Below are positions 36,064-48,835 of a stretch of 64,000 nucleotides of DNA, piece by piece. A model generated the notes under the pieces. That model worked only from the letters and a program-made list of their open reading frames with translations, was not told where the DNA came from and did not search any database. Both the position numbers and the translations under genes were made by a program. Location: NCBI GenBank assembly GCA_036426205.1, contig CM071573.1, forward strand, positions 77,596,159 to 77,660,158, in the 5' to 3' direction. Origin of the DNA: Ascaphus truei. Its lineage: Eukaryota; Chordata; Amphibia; Anura; Ascaphidae. Positions within the stretch are counted from its first letter, which is position 1. Each line of letters opens with the position of its first letter.

Positions 36064-39000
36064 GGATATGCAGGCAGCAGGTTAGATATGCAGGCACAGG
36101 GTTGGATCTACAAGCAGTGGGCTGGATATGCAGGCAGTGGGTTGGATATGCAGGCATTGCATTGGCTATGCAGGCAGTGGGATGGATATGCAAACAGTGG
36201 GTTGTTTATACAGGCACTGAGTTGGCTATACAAGCAGTGGTTGGATATGCAGGCAGTGGGTTGGATATGCAGACAGTGGATTTGATATGCAGGCAGTGGA
36301 TTGGATATGCAGGAAGTGGGGTGGTATGCAGGCAGTGGATTGGATATGCAGGCAGGAGGTTGGATATGCAGGCTGTTGGTTGGATATGCAGGCTGTGGTT
36401 TGGATATGCAGGTACTGTAGTGAATTGGATATGCAGGAAGTGGGTTGGCTATGCAGGCTGTGGATTGGATATGCAGGCAGGAGGTTGGATATGCAGGATA
36501 TGGGTTGGATATACAGGCTGTGGTTTGATATGCAGGCAGTGGATTGGACATGCAGGAAGTGGGTTGGATATGCAGGCAGTGGATTGGATATGCAGGCAGG
36601 AGGTTGGATAGCAGGAGTAGGTGGTTGGATAGGAGCAGTGGATTGGATATGAGCAGGAGGTGGATATGCAGGCTGTTGGTTGGATATGCAGGCTGTGGTT
36701 TGGATATGCAGGTACTGTAGTGAATTGGATATGCAGGAAGTGGTTGGCTATGCAGGCTGTGGATTGGATATGCAGGCAGGAGGTTGGATATGCAGGATAT
36801 GGGTTGGATATATAGGCTGTGGTTTGGATATGCAGGTACTGTAGTGAGTTGGATATGCAGACAGTGGGTTGGATATGCAGGCTGTGTGCTGGATATGCAG
36901 GTACTGGATTAGATATGCAGACAGTGGGTTGGATATGCAGACAGTGGGTTGGATATACAGGCAGCACATTGGATATGCAGGCCCTGAGTTGGATATGCAG
37001 GCAGCTTGTTGGATATGCAGGCAGTTGGTTGGATGTGCAGGCAGTGGGTTGGATATGAGCCAGTGGGTTTGATATGCATGCAGTGATTTGGATATGCAGA
37101 CAGCGGGTTGGATATGCAGGCCCTGAGTTGGATATGCAGGCAGCTTGTTGGATATGCAGGCAGCGGGTTGGATGTGCAGGAGTGGGTTTGATATGCAGGC
37201 AGTGGGTTTGATATGCAGGCTGTGGGTTGCATATTCAGGCTGTGAGTTGGATATGCAGGCAGCGGGTTGGATATGCAGGCAGTTTGTTGGACATGCAGAC
37301 AGTGGGTTGGATATGCAGACAGCGGGTTGGATACAGTATGCAGGCAGCGGGTTGGATATGCAGGCTGTGGTTTGGATATGCAGTCTGTGGGTTGGATATG
37401 TAGGCAGTGGGTTGGATATGCAGGCAGCAGGTTTGCTATGCAGACAGCGGTTGGATATGCAGGCTGTGGGTTGGATATGCAGACAGGGGGTTAGATATGC
37501 AGGCTGCAGGTTGGCTATGCAGGCAGCGGGTTGGATATGCAGGCTGCGGGTTGGATATGCAAGCAGCAGTTTGGCTATGCAGGCTGTGGGTTGGATATGC
37601 AGGCTGTGGGTTGGATATGCAGGCATTGGGTTGGATATGCAGACAGTGGGTTGATATGCATGCAGTGGGTTGGATATGCAGGCAGTGGATTGGATATGCA
37701 GGCAGTGGATTGGATATGCAGGCAGTGGATTGGATATGCAGGCGGGAGGTTGGATATGCAGGCTGTGGTTTGGATATGCAGGTAGTGAGTTGGATATGCA
37801 GGCAGCAGATTGGATATGCAGGCTGCTTGCTGGATATGCAGAGACTGGATTAGATATGCAGACAGTGGGTTGGATATGCAGGCAGAGCATTGGATATGCA
37901 GTCAGCGGTTTGGATATGCAGGCAGCAGTTTGGATATGCAGGCAGTGGGTTGGATGTGCAGGCAGTAGGTTGGATATGCAGGCTGTGGGTTTGATATGCA
38001 GGCAGTGGGTTGGATATGCAGGCAGCAGGTTGGATATGCAGGCAGTGGGTTGGATATGCAGGCAGTGGTTTGGATATGCAGAAAGTGAGTTGGATATGCA
38101 GGCAGCAGGTTGGATATGCAGGCAGTGGGTTGGATATGCAGGCAGTGGGTTGGATATGCAGGCTTTGGGTTTGATATGCAGGCAGTGATTTGGATATGCA
38201 AGCAGCGGGTTGGATATGCAGGCAGTGGGTTGGATATGCAGGCAGTGGTTTGGATATGCAGGCAGTGGGTTGGATATGCAGGCAGTGGTTTGGATATGCA
38301 GGCTGTGGGTTGTATTCAGGCTGTGGGTTGAATATGCAGGCAATGGGTTGGAATAGCAGACAGGTGGTGGATATCAGGCAGTGGTTTGGATATGCAGCAG
38401 TGGTTTGGATATGCAGGCAGCAGGTTGGATATGCAAACAGCACATTGGATATGCAGGCAGCGGGTTGGATATGCAGGCAGTGGGTTGGATATGCATATAG
38501 TGGGTTGGATATGCAGAAAGTGAGTTGGATATGCAGGCAGTGAGTTTGATATGCAGGCAGTGGGTTGGATATGCAGGTCCTGAGTTTGATATCCAGGCAG
38601 TGGGTTGGATATGCAGAAAGTGAGTTGGATATGGAGGCAGCAGGTTGGATATGCAGGCAGTGGGTTGGATATGCAGACAGTGGGTTGGATATGCAGACAG
38701 TGGGTTGGATATGCAGAAAGTGAGTTGGATATGCAGGTCCTGAGTTGGATATGCAGGCAGTGGGTTGGATATGCAGAAAGTGAGTTGGATATGCAGGCAG
38801 CAGGTTGGATATGCAGACAGTGGGTTGGATATGCAGGCAGTGGGTTTGATATGCAGGCAGTGATTTGGATATGCAAGCAGCGGGTTGGATATGCAGGCCG
38901 TGATTTGGATATGCAAGCAGCGGGTTGGATATGCAGGCAGCGGGTTGGATATGCAGGCAGTGGGTTAGATATGCAGGCAGTGGGTTAGATATGCAGGCAG

Positions 39001-40250
39001 CAGGTTGGATAGCAGGCAGTGGTTTGGATATGCAGGCTGTGGGTTGTATATTCAGGCTGTGGGTTGAATATGCAGGCAATGGGTTGGATATGCAGACAGT
39101 GGGTTGGATATGCAGGCAGTGGTTTGGATATGCAGGCAGTGGTTTGGATATGAGGCAGCAGGTTGGATATGCAAACAGCACGTTGGATATGCAGGCAGCG
39201 GGTTGGATATGCAGGCAGTGGGTTGGATATGCAGGCAGTGGGTTGGATATGCATACAGTGGGTTGAATATGCAGGCAGTGGGTTGGATATGCAGAAAGTG
39301 AGTTGGATATGCAGGCAGCGAGTTTGACATGCAGGCAGTGGGTTGGATATGCAGGTCCTGAGTTGGATATCCAGGCAGTTGGTTGGATATGCAGAAAGTG
39401 AGTTAGATATGCAGGCAGCAGGTTGGATATGCAGACAGTGGGTTGGATATGCAGACAGTGGGTTGGATATGCAGGCAGCAGGTTGGATATGCAGGCAGTG
39501 GGTTGGATATGCAGGCAGCGGGTTGGATATGCAGGCTGTGTGCTGGATATGCAGGCACTGGATTAGATATGCAGACAGTGGGTTGGATATGCAGACAGTG
39601 GGTTGGATATGCAGACAGTGGGTTGGATATGCAGGCAGTGGTTTGGATATGCAGGCAGCAGGTTGGATATGCAGGCAGTGGGTTGGATATGCAGACAGTG
39701 GGTTGGATATTCAGGCAGTGGTTTGGATATGCAGGCAGCGGGTTGGATATGCAGGCAGTGGGTTGGATATGCAGGCTGTGGGTTGGATATGCAGGCTGTG
39801 GGTTGGATATGCAGGCAGTGGTTTGGATATGCAGGCAGCGGGTTGGATATGCAGGCTGTGGGTTGGATATGCAGACAGCGGGTTGGATATGCAGACAGCA
39901 AGTTGGATATGCAGGCTTTGGGTTGCATATTCAGGCTGTGGGTTGGATATGCAGACAGTGAGTTGGATATGCAGGCTGTGGTTTGGATATGCAGGCAGCA
40001 GTTGGATATTCATGCAGCGGGTTGGATATGCAGGCAGCGGGTTGGATATGCAGGCTGTGGGTTGGATATGCAGGCAGTGGGTTGGATGCAGACAGCAAGT
40101 TGGATATGCAGGCTGTGGGTTGCATATTCAGGCTGTGGGTTGGATATGCAGACAGTGAGTTGGATATGCAGGCTGTGGGTTGGATATGCAGACAGTGACT
40201 TGGCTATGCAGGCACTGGACTAGATATGCAGTCAGTAGATTGGATATGTT
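36064..40250. repeat. Satellite array of a 20-bp monomer, ~209 copies
   Basis: Tandem TTGGATATGCAGGCAGTGGG with point variants at a few fixed positions (GCAGTG, GCAGCA, GCTGTG, ACAGTG, AAAGTG). Three monomers make 60 bases, so each frame reads as a 20-residue repeat and almost no stops occur on either strand. That explains the very long frames here (up to 531 codons, minus strand 36748-38343), which are not genes. Longer variant blocks recur within the array. Confidence 0.97.
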
Positions 40251-43200
40251 GGCAATTGTGTTACTTGTATTAAAGCACTTGTTTAATCCCTTCACCCGTA
40301 GAAAGGCAAACAGCAGAAATGAGATTACTTATAGAATAGATGATTAGGTTATTTCTAGGGTATTGTTAAACCACAGAAAGGATAAGTCATTATGATACTT
40401 GCATCGATATTTCAGCACAAAAGGCAATCTGGTACAGTGGCTTTCTTTTTCAAAAGCTGTCTGGGTTAAAATAGCAGGTCTTAATATTATTGGGTTTACA
40501 GCAGCTGTTACTGCTGGCTGTAGTATTCCCATGGTCTTATTCCCTGTACTAAGGCACAAAGGGTTTGCCTTCTTTCTTCAAGCATTCAAATCTTGTTCCT
40601 GAAAGCACAGAAGGTGACCAGGGAATGCAGTGTGTTCTGTTAATCTGCTTCACTACTTCTGTGATGTTCAGATGTTAGGTTAAAGCCAGAGAGAAAAGGC
40701 TACTGAGGAATGACTGGATTGAAAAATAAAACCTTATTTTTTTTATGACACAATACACAGAATATAAATTTATCCTTGGGCATTGCTGAGAGCATACTCT
40801 GCACCAAACATAATTAAACAGTACAGCTACAAAGACCAATAAGTCCGTAGAAGCTTAGAAACTCTCATTTTGGCAACAAAGGTGCACAGGGAACAATAAA
40901 TATCACAAACAGGTACTCCTGATTAAGGACACTGAGGCCTGTGTGCAATATGCTGTGAAGCTGCTTTCCTTGTGCCGGAGAAGAAATCAATCAGCAGATT
41001 CTATAGGTGGGGAGTGTTTGGACCGGCACAGTAAATGCTTTCTTAAAATAATTATATAATGCACCTGTGTTTGATATTTACATCACAACTAAGGAGTTAA
41101 GGAAATGGGAACGGTTTCAAACTTACAGTAATTTATTTGATCAATCTTATAATGAAGCTTGAACAATGCGGCATTTCCTTTGGCATTTACATTTCAGTAT
41201 TGGCTGTAGCAAGAGCTTTTTACATTTGGTATTCCAGAGACAAGATGAGAAGCGGCAATGAGCAGAGATGGGATACATTGAATATTTGCCTTGGACCTTC
41301 TGTTTGAGGTTTAGATCTTGACTTGGCGCTCAGCATCCCTCTTTAGATTACTTCCAGTCTTTAAGGGCTTCTAAAACCAATCTTTTCATCAAGAGTGCCA
41401 TGGATAAGAAGATTATGTCTGGCTGCAGAATATATCTTAGCATTTAAAAAATCCTCACTAAAGATGGCTCGCCAGCTGGGAACATAAGCAAACACCTCCA
41501 TATCCAAAGTCAGCAGCCACAACTGCCAACATTTCAACATTTGCCAGGACATTCCCCTTGTTTTAATGTTCTTCCACAGCAAATGTGAGATAGATAATGT
41601 CATGGTGTGAATGAAAAGGGACAGCAAAAGCATCTATTTGCAGTGTTACTATCACTACTCTGGTGGGCACTCTGTGATTTGGAATAATATATCACGCTCT
41701 TATTATGTATGGGTTATGTGCTTAAATCTAATCTGAGTCAAAGATTTTTTTAGGATTAGCCCAGGGAGAGTACAGTTTACTGTGTTACCACTATTTCCAT
41801 CTTAAAATAAGCGTCCCAGACTGAAATGTAAGGGGTTTTTATTGCTTAACATAGTGCTATCATTTATTATACATATATTTATTGAGCGTATTCCCTTTTA
41901 GAAGAATTTCTAGAATTAATCTGGTTTTATGCTATATCTGATTCTAAGACATTTTGGCAAAATAAGTGGCTCTAGTAACTCTAATAGGTTTGAGGATTGG
42001 AAATAATAAAGATAAGTCACTAAGGAGACACTTGGTATATGTGGGATGTAAAAAGTGCTGGCTGCTATTGATTCTTAAGTATCAATTCAATGGCTATTAC
42101 CAACCTGCCATGGATACCAGACTGTAGTGATGAGATACCTAGAGATAATGTGTAAGTAGGGATCGACTGTGTGATCCATACCTGTTGCCATTGTCTTCTT
42201 ACTTTTCAGTCCCCTCTAGGAGGGACGGGATAAATATGAACCATTGTTAAACCTTTTCTGTCTATGAGGACTTTCTCATCAGTCACAGTTAGGTATAAAC
42301 CTTGTATGAAGAAAGCATGCAAATTCCCAGCCAGAGTGATGCTCGCATGAGATATGGATACTTTTATTGGTAAATAACACTGGGCTAAATTCATGCTCTC
42401 TCTCTCAGATTTAGGTAATGATCATAACAGCTCTCAAAATCATTGGGACCATTGGATACCATGGAAATACACAACAATAAGAAATAATAATATGGCACGT
42501 CTGATTTTTTTTTAATAAGCCAATTGCCTACATTTATTCACCCAGGAAAACCTACAACTACAATTTGTTTCCTTTTCTTCCCATAGACGGGACTCTCTGT
42601 TTAACAGTCTTACAAATGTACAATATTTCTGACTGAAAGAGCTGACTTCTATCATTGGAGGATTGTAATTGTAACAGAATACCCAGGCAATGAGCAGGTT
42701 CCCTCCCATCCTTTGATTCGGTCCTTGGCCTGAAATACCCAGTGTGTCTTAGGTCACTGTGGGTTATCTGTTTCTGTTTTAACATAATCACTTTGATGAG
42801 CTCTATTATTTCTGTGTATTTCCCCGTCTAATTACACACAGTTTTGAAGGCAAAGGGTGAGTTACAAGGAGTGTTAATTTAGAATCTAATGTGTTGTGTT
42901 CTACAGAAACCAATCTTGACTTTCTTCAGCAATGCAATTTTCTGCGTGTGATTTTATTTTTGTACTGTATGGAGGAATTGAAATCATATTCCAAACACCA
43001 GTTGTAAATGACTTCAATGAGGTATGAATTTCCTATAGGTTATTAACTGCTGGTCAAAGGACAGCGAAGGTGAACAAACCCAGCCTTGAAGCCATAGAGA
43101 TGGTAGTTATATTGTGACTGGTGTCAGAATGGAGCTTGCCTGGTAAAGAGTAAAAGAATACTTCGTATTATTATACATGCAGCATATTTTTAAGGGGATT

Positions 43201-43323
43201 TAAATTTAAAAAACAAGCGATACACTTCCTTAATTTTATAACAAAAATTAGGTGTTACGTTTAGAGGTCCTAACATGCTGGCGAAACATAATCTTGACTT
43301 GAAGTATCAAAGAAAATTTTAAG
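40251..43323. other. Non-coding, no gene seen
   Basis: About 3 kb of AT-rich sequence without protein-like frames, recognisable repeat ends or RNA genes. Confidence 0.55.
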
Positions 43324-43328
43324 GCGCT

Positions 43329-43821
43329 TGTAACAGGGACTTATCACTGTTTGAGGGAAACTGCCTCTAAATCCAGCATTGTGCTGGTTATTTGCACACA
43401 GGCAATCAACCAGACTGCACCTGGCTGATTAGAACTTTTAGAAAAAGCCTGATCTGAGAAACAGGAAAGAGATTCCTTAGTTTACAAGGGAGCTGACACA
43501 AGGAAAGGGAGGGCTGTGTTCCGGGAGCAAGACAAAAGGGGGACCTGACCTCTAAGCCTGGACCCTCAAGCAGACACCTGCCTGGACACCACTGACCTGT
43601 AGGGCCACCTGTGTTAAGGTGCCAATGAGACTTTGGGGTGATAAGTAGGTAAGGGGCTCCCCCACCCCTTGCAGAGAGGGACTGGGGAAGTAAGTTAGCT
43701 CTTACACAGGGATAGGTGTTTATTGTTTTATATATATGTTGTTGCTGTATGGTTTAAAGGAACAGACAATAAAGTCTTATTTTAATTTCACCTTTACATA
43801 CCTCTGCACACATCTCTCGCA
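43329..43821 (+). mobile_element. Solo LTR (493 bp) with 5-bp target duplication
   Basis: It begins TGTAACAGGG and ends CTCTCGCA, flanked by perfect GCGCT duplications (43324-43328 and 43822-43826). A poly(A) signal AATAAA sits at 43768-43773, about 50 bases before the end, and a TATATATA stretch at about 43730. No second LTR or internal region is present, so it is a product of LTR-LTR recombination. The 5-bp duplication fits Gypsy or some endogenous retroviral groups. It is unrelated to the LTRs of elements A and B. Confidence 0.8.
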
Positions 43822-43978
43822 GCGCTAATGTGAAATATCTACAATAAGTGATGTGTTTAAAGATTAATACGGTGTAAAAAATAAACTAATCTTATAAGTG
43901 AACAGTTAACTAGTGATGTTCTGCCGCCACGGTGAGGGGGGTCTCTATCCCCTAAGGGAAGAGATGTTATGGATAGAA

Positions 43979-44225
43979 ATACCCTGGTGCATGAACCTAA
44001 AAACTAACAATGGTGGTTGTGTAAGCAATTAAGGTACCAAGATTCCTGAAGACAAATCATATAAATCTTATAGATGCATGAAAATTGACATTTATTAAAA
44101 TACAAATTAGTATTTTAGTAAATGTCAATTTTCATGCATATCAAATATGATTTGTCCTCAGGAATCTTGTGTACCTTAATTGGTTACACAACCACCATTG
44201 TTAGTTTTTAGGCGCCAGGGTATCT
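43979..44225. repeat. Hairpin (foldback) element, ~110-bp arms
   Basis: Arms of about 43979-44101 and 44113-44225 are reverse complements with small gaps; the outer ends read ATACCCTGG and CCAGGGTAT. The centre is a short AT loop. A nearly fully palindromic MITE is likely; the family is unknown. Confidence 0.75.
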
Positions 44226-44411
44226 ACCCATAATCTTGACTTGAATGGGGGGAATGTGAAGGTTGAAATGGGACCATCCATTGTGGATGTCTTGGTGAAT
44301 ATATATGTTAGGGTTTTAGTAGCTAAGGTTATATCTTTTTCCTCTCCAGTCAGAATCAGCTCAAGGGACATTTTCTGTTCGGGTGGTACCATACTGGTTC
44401 TTAGGTCAGGG

Positions 44412-44624
44412 CTAAAGTATCCTTGTGTCCAGCAGACACTCATGCAGTGTCATTTTGTAAGCTTGCCGCACATAATAGTTCTTCCCATTTGATGGGGAGA
44501 CCAAGAAACAATGATGCTGCCCCATAATGTGTAACACAAATTCACACTTCTGACAGTGCATACACCTTAGAGAATGAGACAAGGGACATGCCCCACATCT
44601 TTCATCCTTACGCACCACTCTCAT
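44412..44624 (-). pseudogene. Cys-rich fragment, possibly Penelope-like linker region
   Basis: The minus-strand frame of 70 codons contains CGACP, CMHCQKCEFV and FLVSPSNGKNYYVRQ. The order (Cys pairs, then F..P..GK.Y..R) recalls the segment between reverse transcriptase and GIY-YIG endonuclease in Penelope-like elements. The GIY-YIG domain itself is not found downstream. The match is from memory of the pattern and could be chance. Confidence 0.25.
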
Positions 44625-45003
44625 GATCCTTGTATGGCCTATATCTTATATGGAGTTGCTGCCCTTGGTAAACAGCAGCACCATAAAAACCATGATTAAG
44701 GACTATTTATCAGTTGGGTTCGTTTGTCTTTTTCAATTAAACAGCCAGACAGCAAATGTAGTAAGAATATGGAATGTAGCCAAAATGAGCTTTACAACGG
44801 AATATATTCAGCCTAACAAAGGAATCTGAATGTGGCTCCTGTATGGAGGATACACGTGTTTATTTGTTGGCTTAACAATTGCTTGTGTAGGCTTTTGTTT
44901 GGTTGGCACAGCATATATTCAGTGGGGCCATTACATTTCCATGCATTGCTGAGTACTCAAGAGGTTTATACCGACTTGAAAGCTTTCAGATCACCCTGTA
45001 ACC

Positions 45004-45228
45004 CAGAGGTGGCCAACTCCAGTCCTCTATGGCCACCAACAGGTCAGGTTTTTAGGATATCCCTGCTTCAGCACAGCTGGCTCAATCAGTCTCTGCTTCA
45101 GCACAGGTGCCTCAATCAGTGGCTCAGTTTTCAACTGAGCCAATGATTGAGCCACCTGTGCTGAAGCAGGGATATCCTTAAAACCTGACCTGGTGGCAGC
45201 CTTTGAGGGCTGGAATTGGCCGCCCCTG
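45004..45228. mobile_element. hAT-type foldback MITE (copy 2)
   Basis: The 225-bp element begins CAGAGGTGGCCAACTCCAGT and ends GGAATTGGCCGCCCCTG. Flanks CTGTAACC and CTGTAACA give a 7-of-8 target duplication. The inside is a long palindrome centred on GCTCAGTTTTCAACTGAGC. It is better preserved than the copy at 30851. Confidence 0.85.
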
Positions 45229-45236
45229 CTGTAACA

Positions 45237-46092
45237 TTTAATTTACTCTAGTTTTAGCAGTGAGATAGATACAGTAACAAGTACGCTGTGCTATCAAGGA
45301 AAACTAAGTTGTATTATCTCAGACAGCAGCTCTGTTTGAAATGGATTCTCACTATTTTTAATTTGCATTCTTCTAGCGGAAAAGCCAATTCCCCAGGGAA
45401 GAGTGTGCTTTCAATAAGCCATAAACATTTCCTCTTGTACAAACTCCCCTGCAAAGTCTTAGAGAGATTTTCTTTTCAGCATTATGAACTTGCTCTGTTT
45501 GTTTTCAAAAAAACATATTTAATTATTAAAAGCATTTGTGTTTAGTAGATTGTAAATTCTTTCTGGAATGGATTACTGCAGGCTCAATGAGTTCCTGGAC
45601 TGTGGAGGTCACAATCTCCTTAACTATACCTGGCCCTTCCCACAATCCCCTTAAATATCCCCCTACTCATCCCATCCCTCTGTTTGCCAGTGTCCTCCAC
45701 CTATCCCTCGTCCATTCCAACAATTGCTAGATCTAGGGTGGACCCCCATTCAGGTTTAACCCGTACGTACGTCCCGGTCAAAGTCAATTCCCATTTGAAT
45801 TTGTCTCATTGCTCCTCACAACAATAATATGGTAAAAACTGCTGTTTTATTTGGTACATGCAATCAGCAAATAGTTAATGTTGGAGGATTGTGGATGAAA
45901 GCAAATCCCACTCACATGAAGAGAGTAATATTACTTTTACCACAATCTAATACAGTCCCGGCATCAGTGACATCATAAACTGCAATGGAACCTGACTTTT
46001 TGAAGTCTATTAACGTGCAACGGTTTCACAGCTGGGCAAACCCAAGTGCAACAACGTGTTCCAGACTTATCAAACATTAAATTGCATTCATT
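45237..46092. other. Non-coding, no gene seen
   Basis: No protein-like frame, RNA gene or repeat boundary recognised. Confidence 0.5.
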
Positions 46093-46344
46093 TTATTTTT
46101 TACTCTTTTTCATACCAATTCGGAAATTGTGTGAGAATTTCAAAATAGACCTCATTGAGTCAAGGATTGGCAGCTGAAGACCACCCCGTTTCAATTTGTT
46201 GTAGGTCTCTCTCTTGATGGCACTGTCTGGAGTGCCTGGATATTGGGTCAACCCTGAGAAGCAGGTCTTCACCTTCTTAGGTTGCGTTAAAATGTATGTG
46301 TTTAGTATAGTTAGCATGGAAGAGACATCTACCGTGCACCCCAA
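46093..46344 (-). pseudogene. LINE ORF2 C-terminal fragment
   Basis: The 83-codon minus-strand frame includes AIKRETYNKLKRGGLQLPILD, close to the IKR..L.....GGLGLPN motif that follows the reverse transcriptase in L1-like LINEs. Only this short piece survives, without the catalytic domains. Confidence 0.5.
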
Positions 46345-46642
46345 AACTGGAACAATCTACCGGAGTCTCTCAGAGCCACCTCCTGTCTAAGTTCTTTCAA
46401 AACTAAAGCTGTCTCACATTTTAATCTGGTTTGTAAATGTTACATACGCTTATAATATATATTATCTCTAACTGTGCATGTAATGTCTTGTATATAATGT
46501 ATACCCTGTTCACTTGTGTAACTGTATTTGTAACCATGTATTGTTTGTTATCTTAAATCTATGCCCAGGACAAACTTGAAAATGAGAGGTAACTTTCAAT
46601 GTATTACTTCCTGGTAAAACATTTTATAAATAAATAAATACC
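46345..46642 (+). repeat. Probable retroposon 3' end with AAAT-type tail
   Basis: The sequence runs through GCCCAGGACA...TTACTTCCTGGTAAAACATTTTATAAATAAATAAATA, ending in a short TAAA repeat as LINE or SINE 3' ends often do. Orientation is opposite to the LINE fragment next to it. The family is not identified. Confidence 0.4.
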
Positions 46643-47530
46643 TGAAAAGGGTCTGAGACTAATTGGGGTCAATGATGATAATGCGAGTAGTCTATGAATG
46701 TCAAGATGACATACTTACTATAGTCATATAGTAAGTAATCATTCATAATTGAAGCTCCCATAGTCATGATGCAACTGAAGTAATCAGTCCAATTTTGGTT
46801 ATTATTTTGTAATTTAGTGACAAGGACCCCCGGAGCTCTGTCCTACTGTAAATGAATCCAATCTCCTGAATAAAATGTAGCTCCCTCTGCCACCCACATC
46901 ATACTGATAGTCTGGCAAATTGAGCAGTTGGATGAAGAAAATGTGTTATAAGACTGGAAATAAAAAAATAAACGGATTTGATTTACAAAGAATTGGGTCA
47001 TGACATACTGTGCAGTGTGTTAAAAATTCATGTGAGCACTCTATAGACTACAGTTTTGTCATTCGTGTGAGTATGTTAGAGAAGTTTTGTGGTGGGACCA
47101 AAGTGTTAAAACTACTTTCTGAATGTAAATGGGAGAATCAGTATGGGTAGTCCACATAGGGATATATGGAGAAATGGGTGCTCCAGAGACGGTGGAACTT
47201 CATACGTAAATGTCCAAAATAATAAACCAGGCCTATAGGACTGAATAATAACTGGGTAGTCCACATAGAATGCATGGATTTTTTTTTTACCTTTGGTGTA
47301 AAATGACCATGGTTTTTATTGGTTTGTGAACAAAGACAATGGTCAGTAAGGACTGTTTATTGCATCCCTTTCTAAAGCAAATGTTTTTCACTTTTCAATC
47401 AGATTAATATAACTTACAAAATTCAGTACTGTACAAAGTAGGAATGTTTGTATTTTCCACACAATTACTAAGTAGTAAAGAAAGGCCTCCAACTCTCTGA
47501 AACATTCTCAGAGCTTCATAAATAAGCCAG
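46643..47530. other. Non-coding, no gene seen
   Basis: Unremarkable AT-rich DNA. Confidence 0.5.
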
Positions 47531-47735
47531 GAGCGCTAAGGCGCTGACATTACACTGGGCAAGTCACTTTATCTCCCAGGGCCTCGGGCACCAAAAACAC
47601 AGATTGTTAGCTCACTGGGCAGTGACTGTGTCTAACATTCTTATGTACAATGCAGCTCTCTGCCCACTACAGTATATTGAAATTGTGAAGCGCTTTAAGA
47701 AAAGCAGTATATGAAATACAAGTTATTATTAATAC
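47531..47735 (+). repeat. SINE fragment, same family as 13624
   Basis: Shares GGGCAAGTCACTTTATCTCC, GGGCACCAAAAACA and the AAGCGCTTTAAG...ATTATT tail with the SINE at 13624-13850. The tRNA-like head is degraded. Confidence 0.6.
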
Positions 47736-48835
47736 TATAGCCAGTAAACTCAACATTCCCAAATGTGAACCTTTCCTAAAATAGATTACCAATAGAAGAC
47801 ATTCAGAAATAAATGCTTGAGCTGGGAAGCTGCACACCTTGGAAATATTGTTAATTACAGGCCTCTTTAAAAATTAAAAAAAAAAGTTTCTACCTGAAAC
47901 CATGAAGTCAGTTGGGAAAGTAAATGAGAATTTGATATGCACAAAGCTCATCTTCAGCCCTTTTAAGTGCACTGCAGATGGATAAGTTTCAATCGACTGA
48001 GATCTTTACCTCATAAACTTGCCCATCCCTAGTGACAAATGGAATGAACTCTGATTCACAAAGTGTTTGGTTAGCAATGCAAGCTTTGCATAAATGACAA
48101 GCTCATTGCCTGTCTAATCCTGTTTTTTTCCAGTCGCCATATGGGCTGCATCAGCTGTTGGGTTCAAGATGTCACAGCGGTAGACAGTAACTAAGTATCA
48201 ATGTCCTCTGCTTCATTTTAACACAAAGGAGGTGAAGTATGTCCTTGTATGCATATTCTCAGTGAAGATATTAACGAAGAGGAGCCATTTATATTAAATA
48301 TAAGCTTTATTGATGACCATTCATTCACGCTGAATGGTTCTTTTATTTGTCAGACGTCTTATTGCCATTTGTGATCAGTGTATTAGAAACACGAAAACAT
48401 ACATTTATTAGGTTGATTTTGATGCAGACAATTATATTTTTGCCAGAAACCCCGAACAACTAAAATCTACATTTAGCACGAACTATTACCCGAATTTTAA
48501 AGTTAATTGATTAAGAATCCTAATTGATTCCATGCTAAAAAGTAACAACATTTGCTAAAAAAAAACAAGAACACATTAACTACAGTATGTAAATACATAT
48601 CTACTAATGACCCAAGTTGTCTTGAAAAATTACATTTAGAAACTGTGACCCCTTTCACTGGTGTTTTGTTTTTTATTTAAAAAAATTGTGCTTGGTTTTT
48701 ATTTTGCCAGGAACACGGTTTTGGATTTGTAAATAATTATGGGGGGGGGGGGAATTTTCAAAATTCTAACCTTTTAGGCACAAATTTCACTCAAAGGCTA
48801 ATTCAGAGGTTTGACATAATAATGACATTTTTTTC
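47736..48835. other. Non-coding, no gene established
   Basis: AT-rich. A weak exon candidate at 48134-48179 is discussed as a finding. Confidence 0.5.

Noticed and set aside
36088..40223. Many long frames on both strands (up to 531 codons)
   Set aside because: They arise because the 20-bp satellite monomer has no stop in most frames; composition is purely the repeat.
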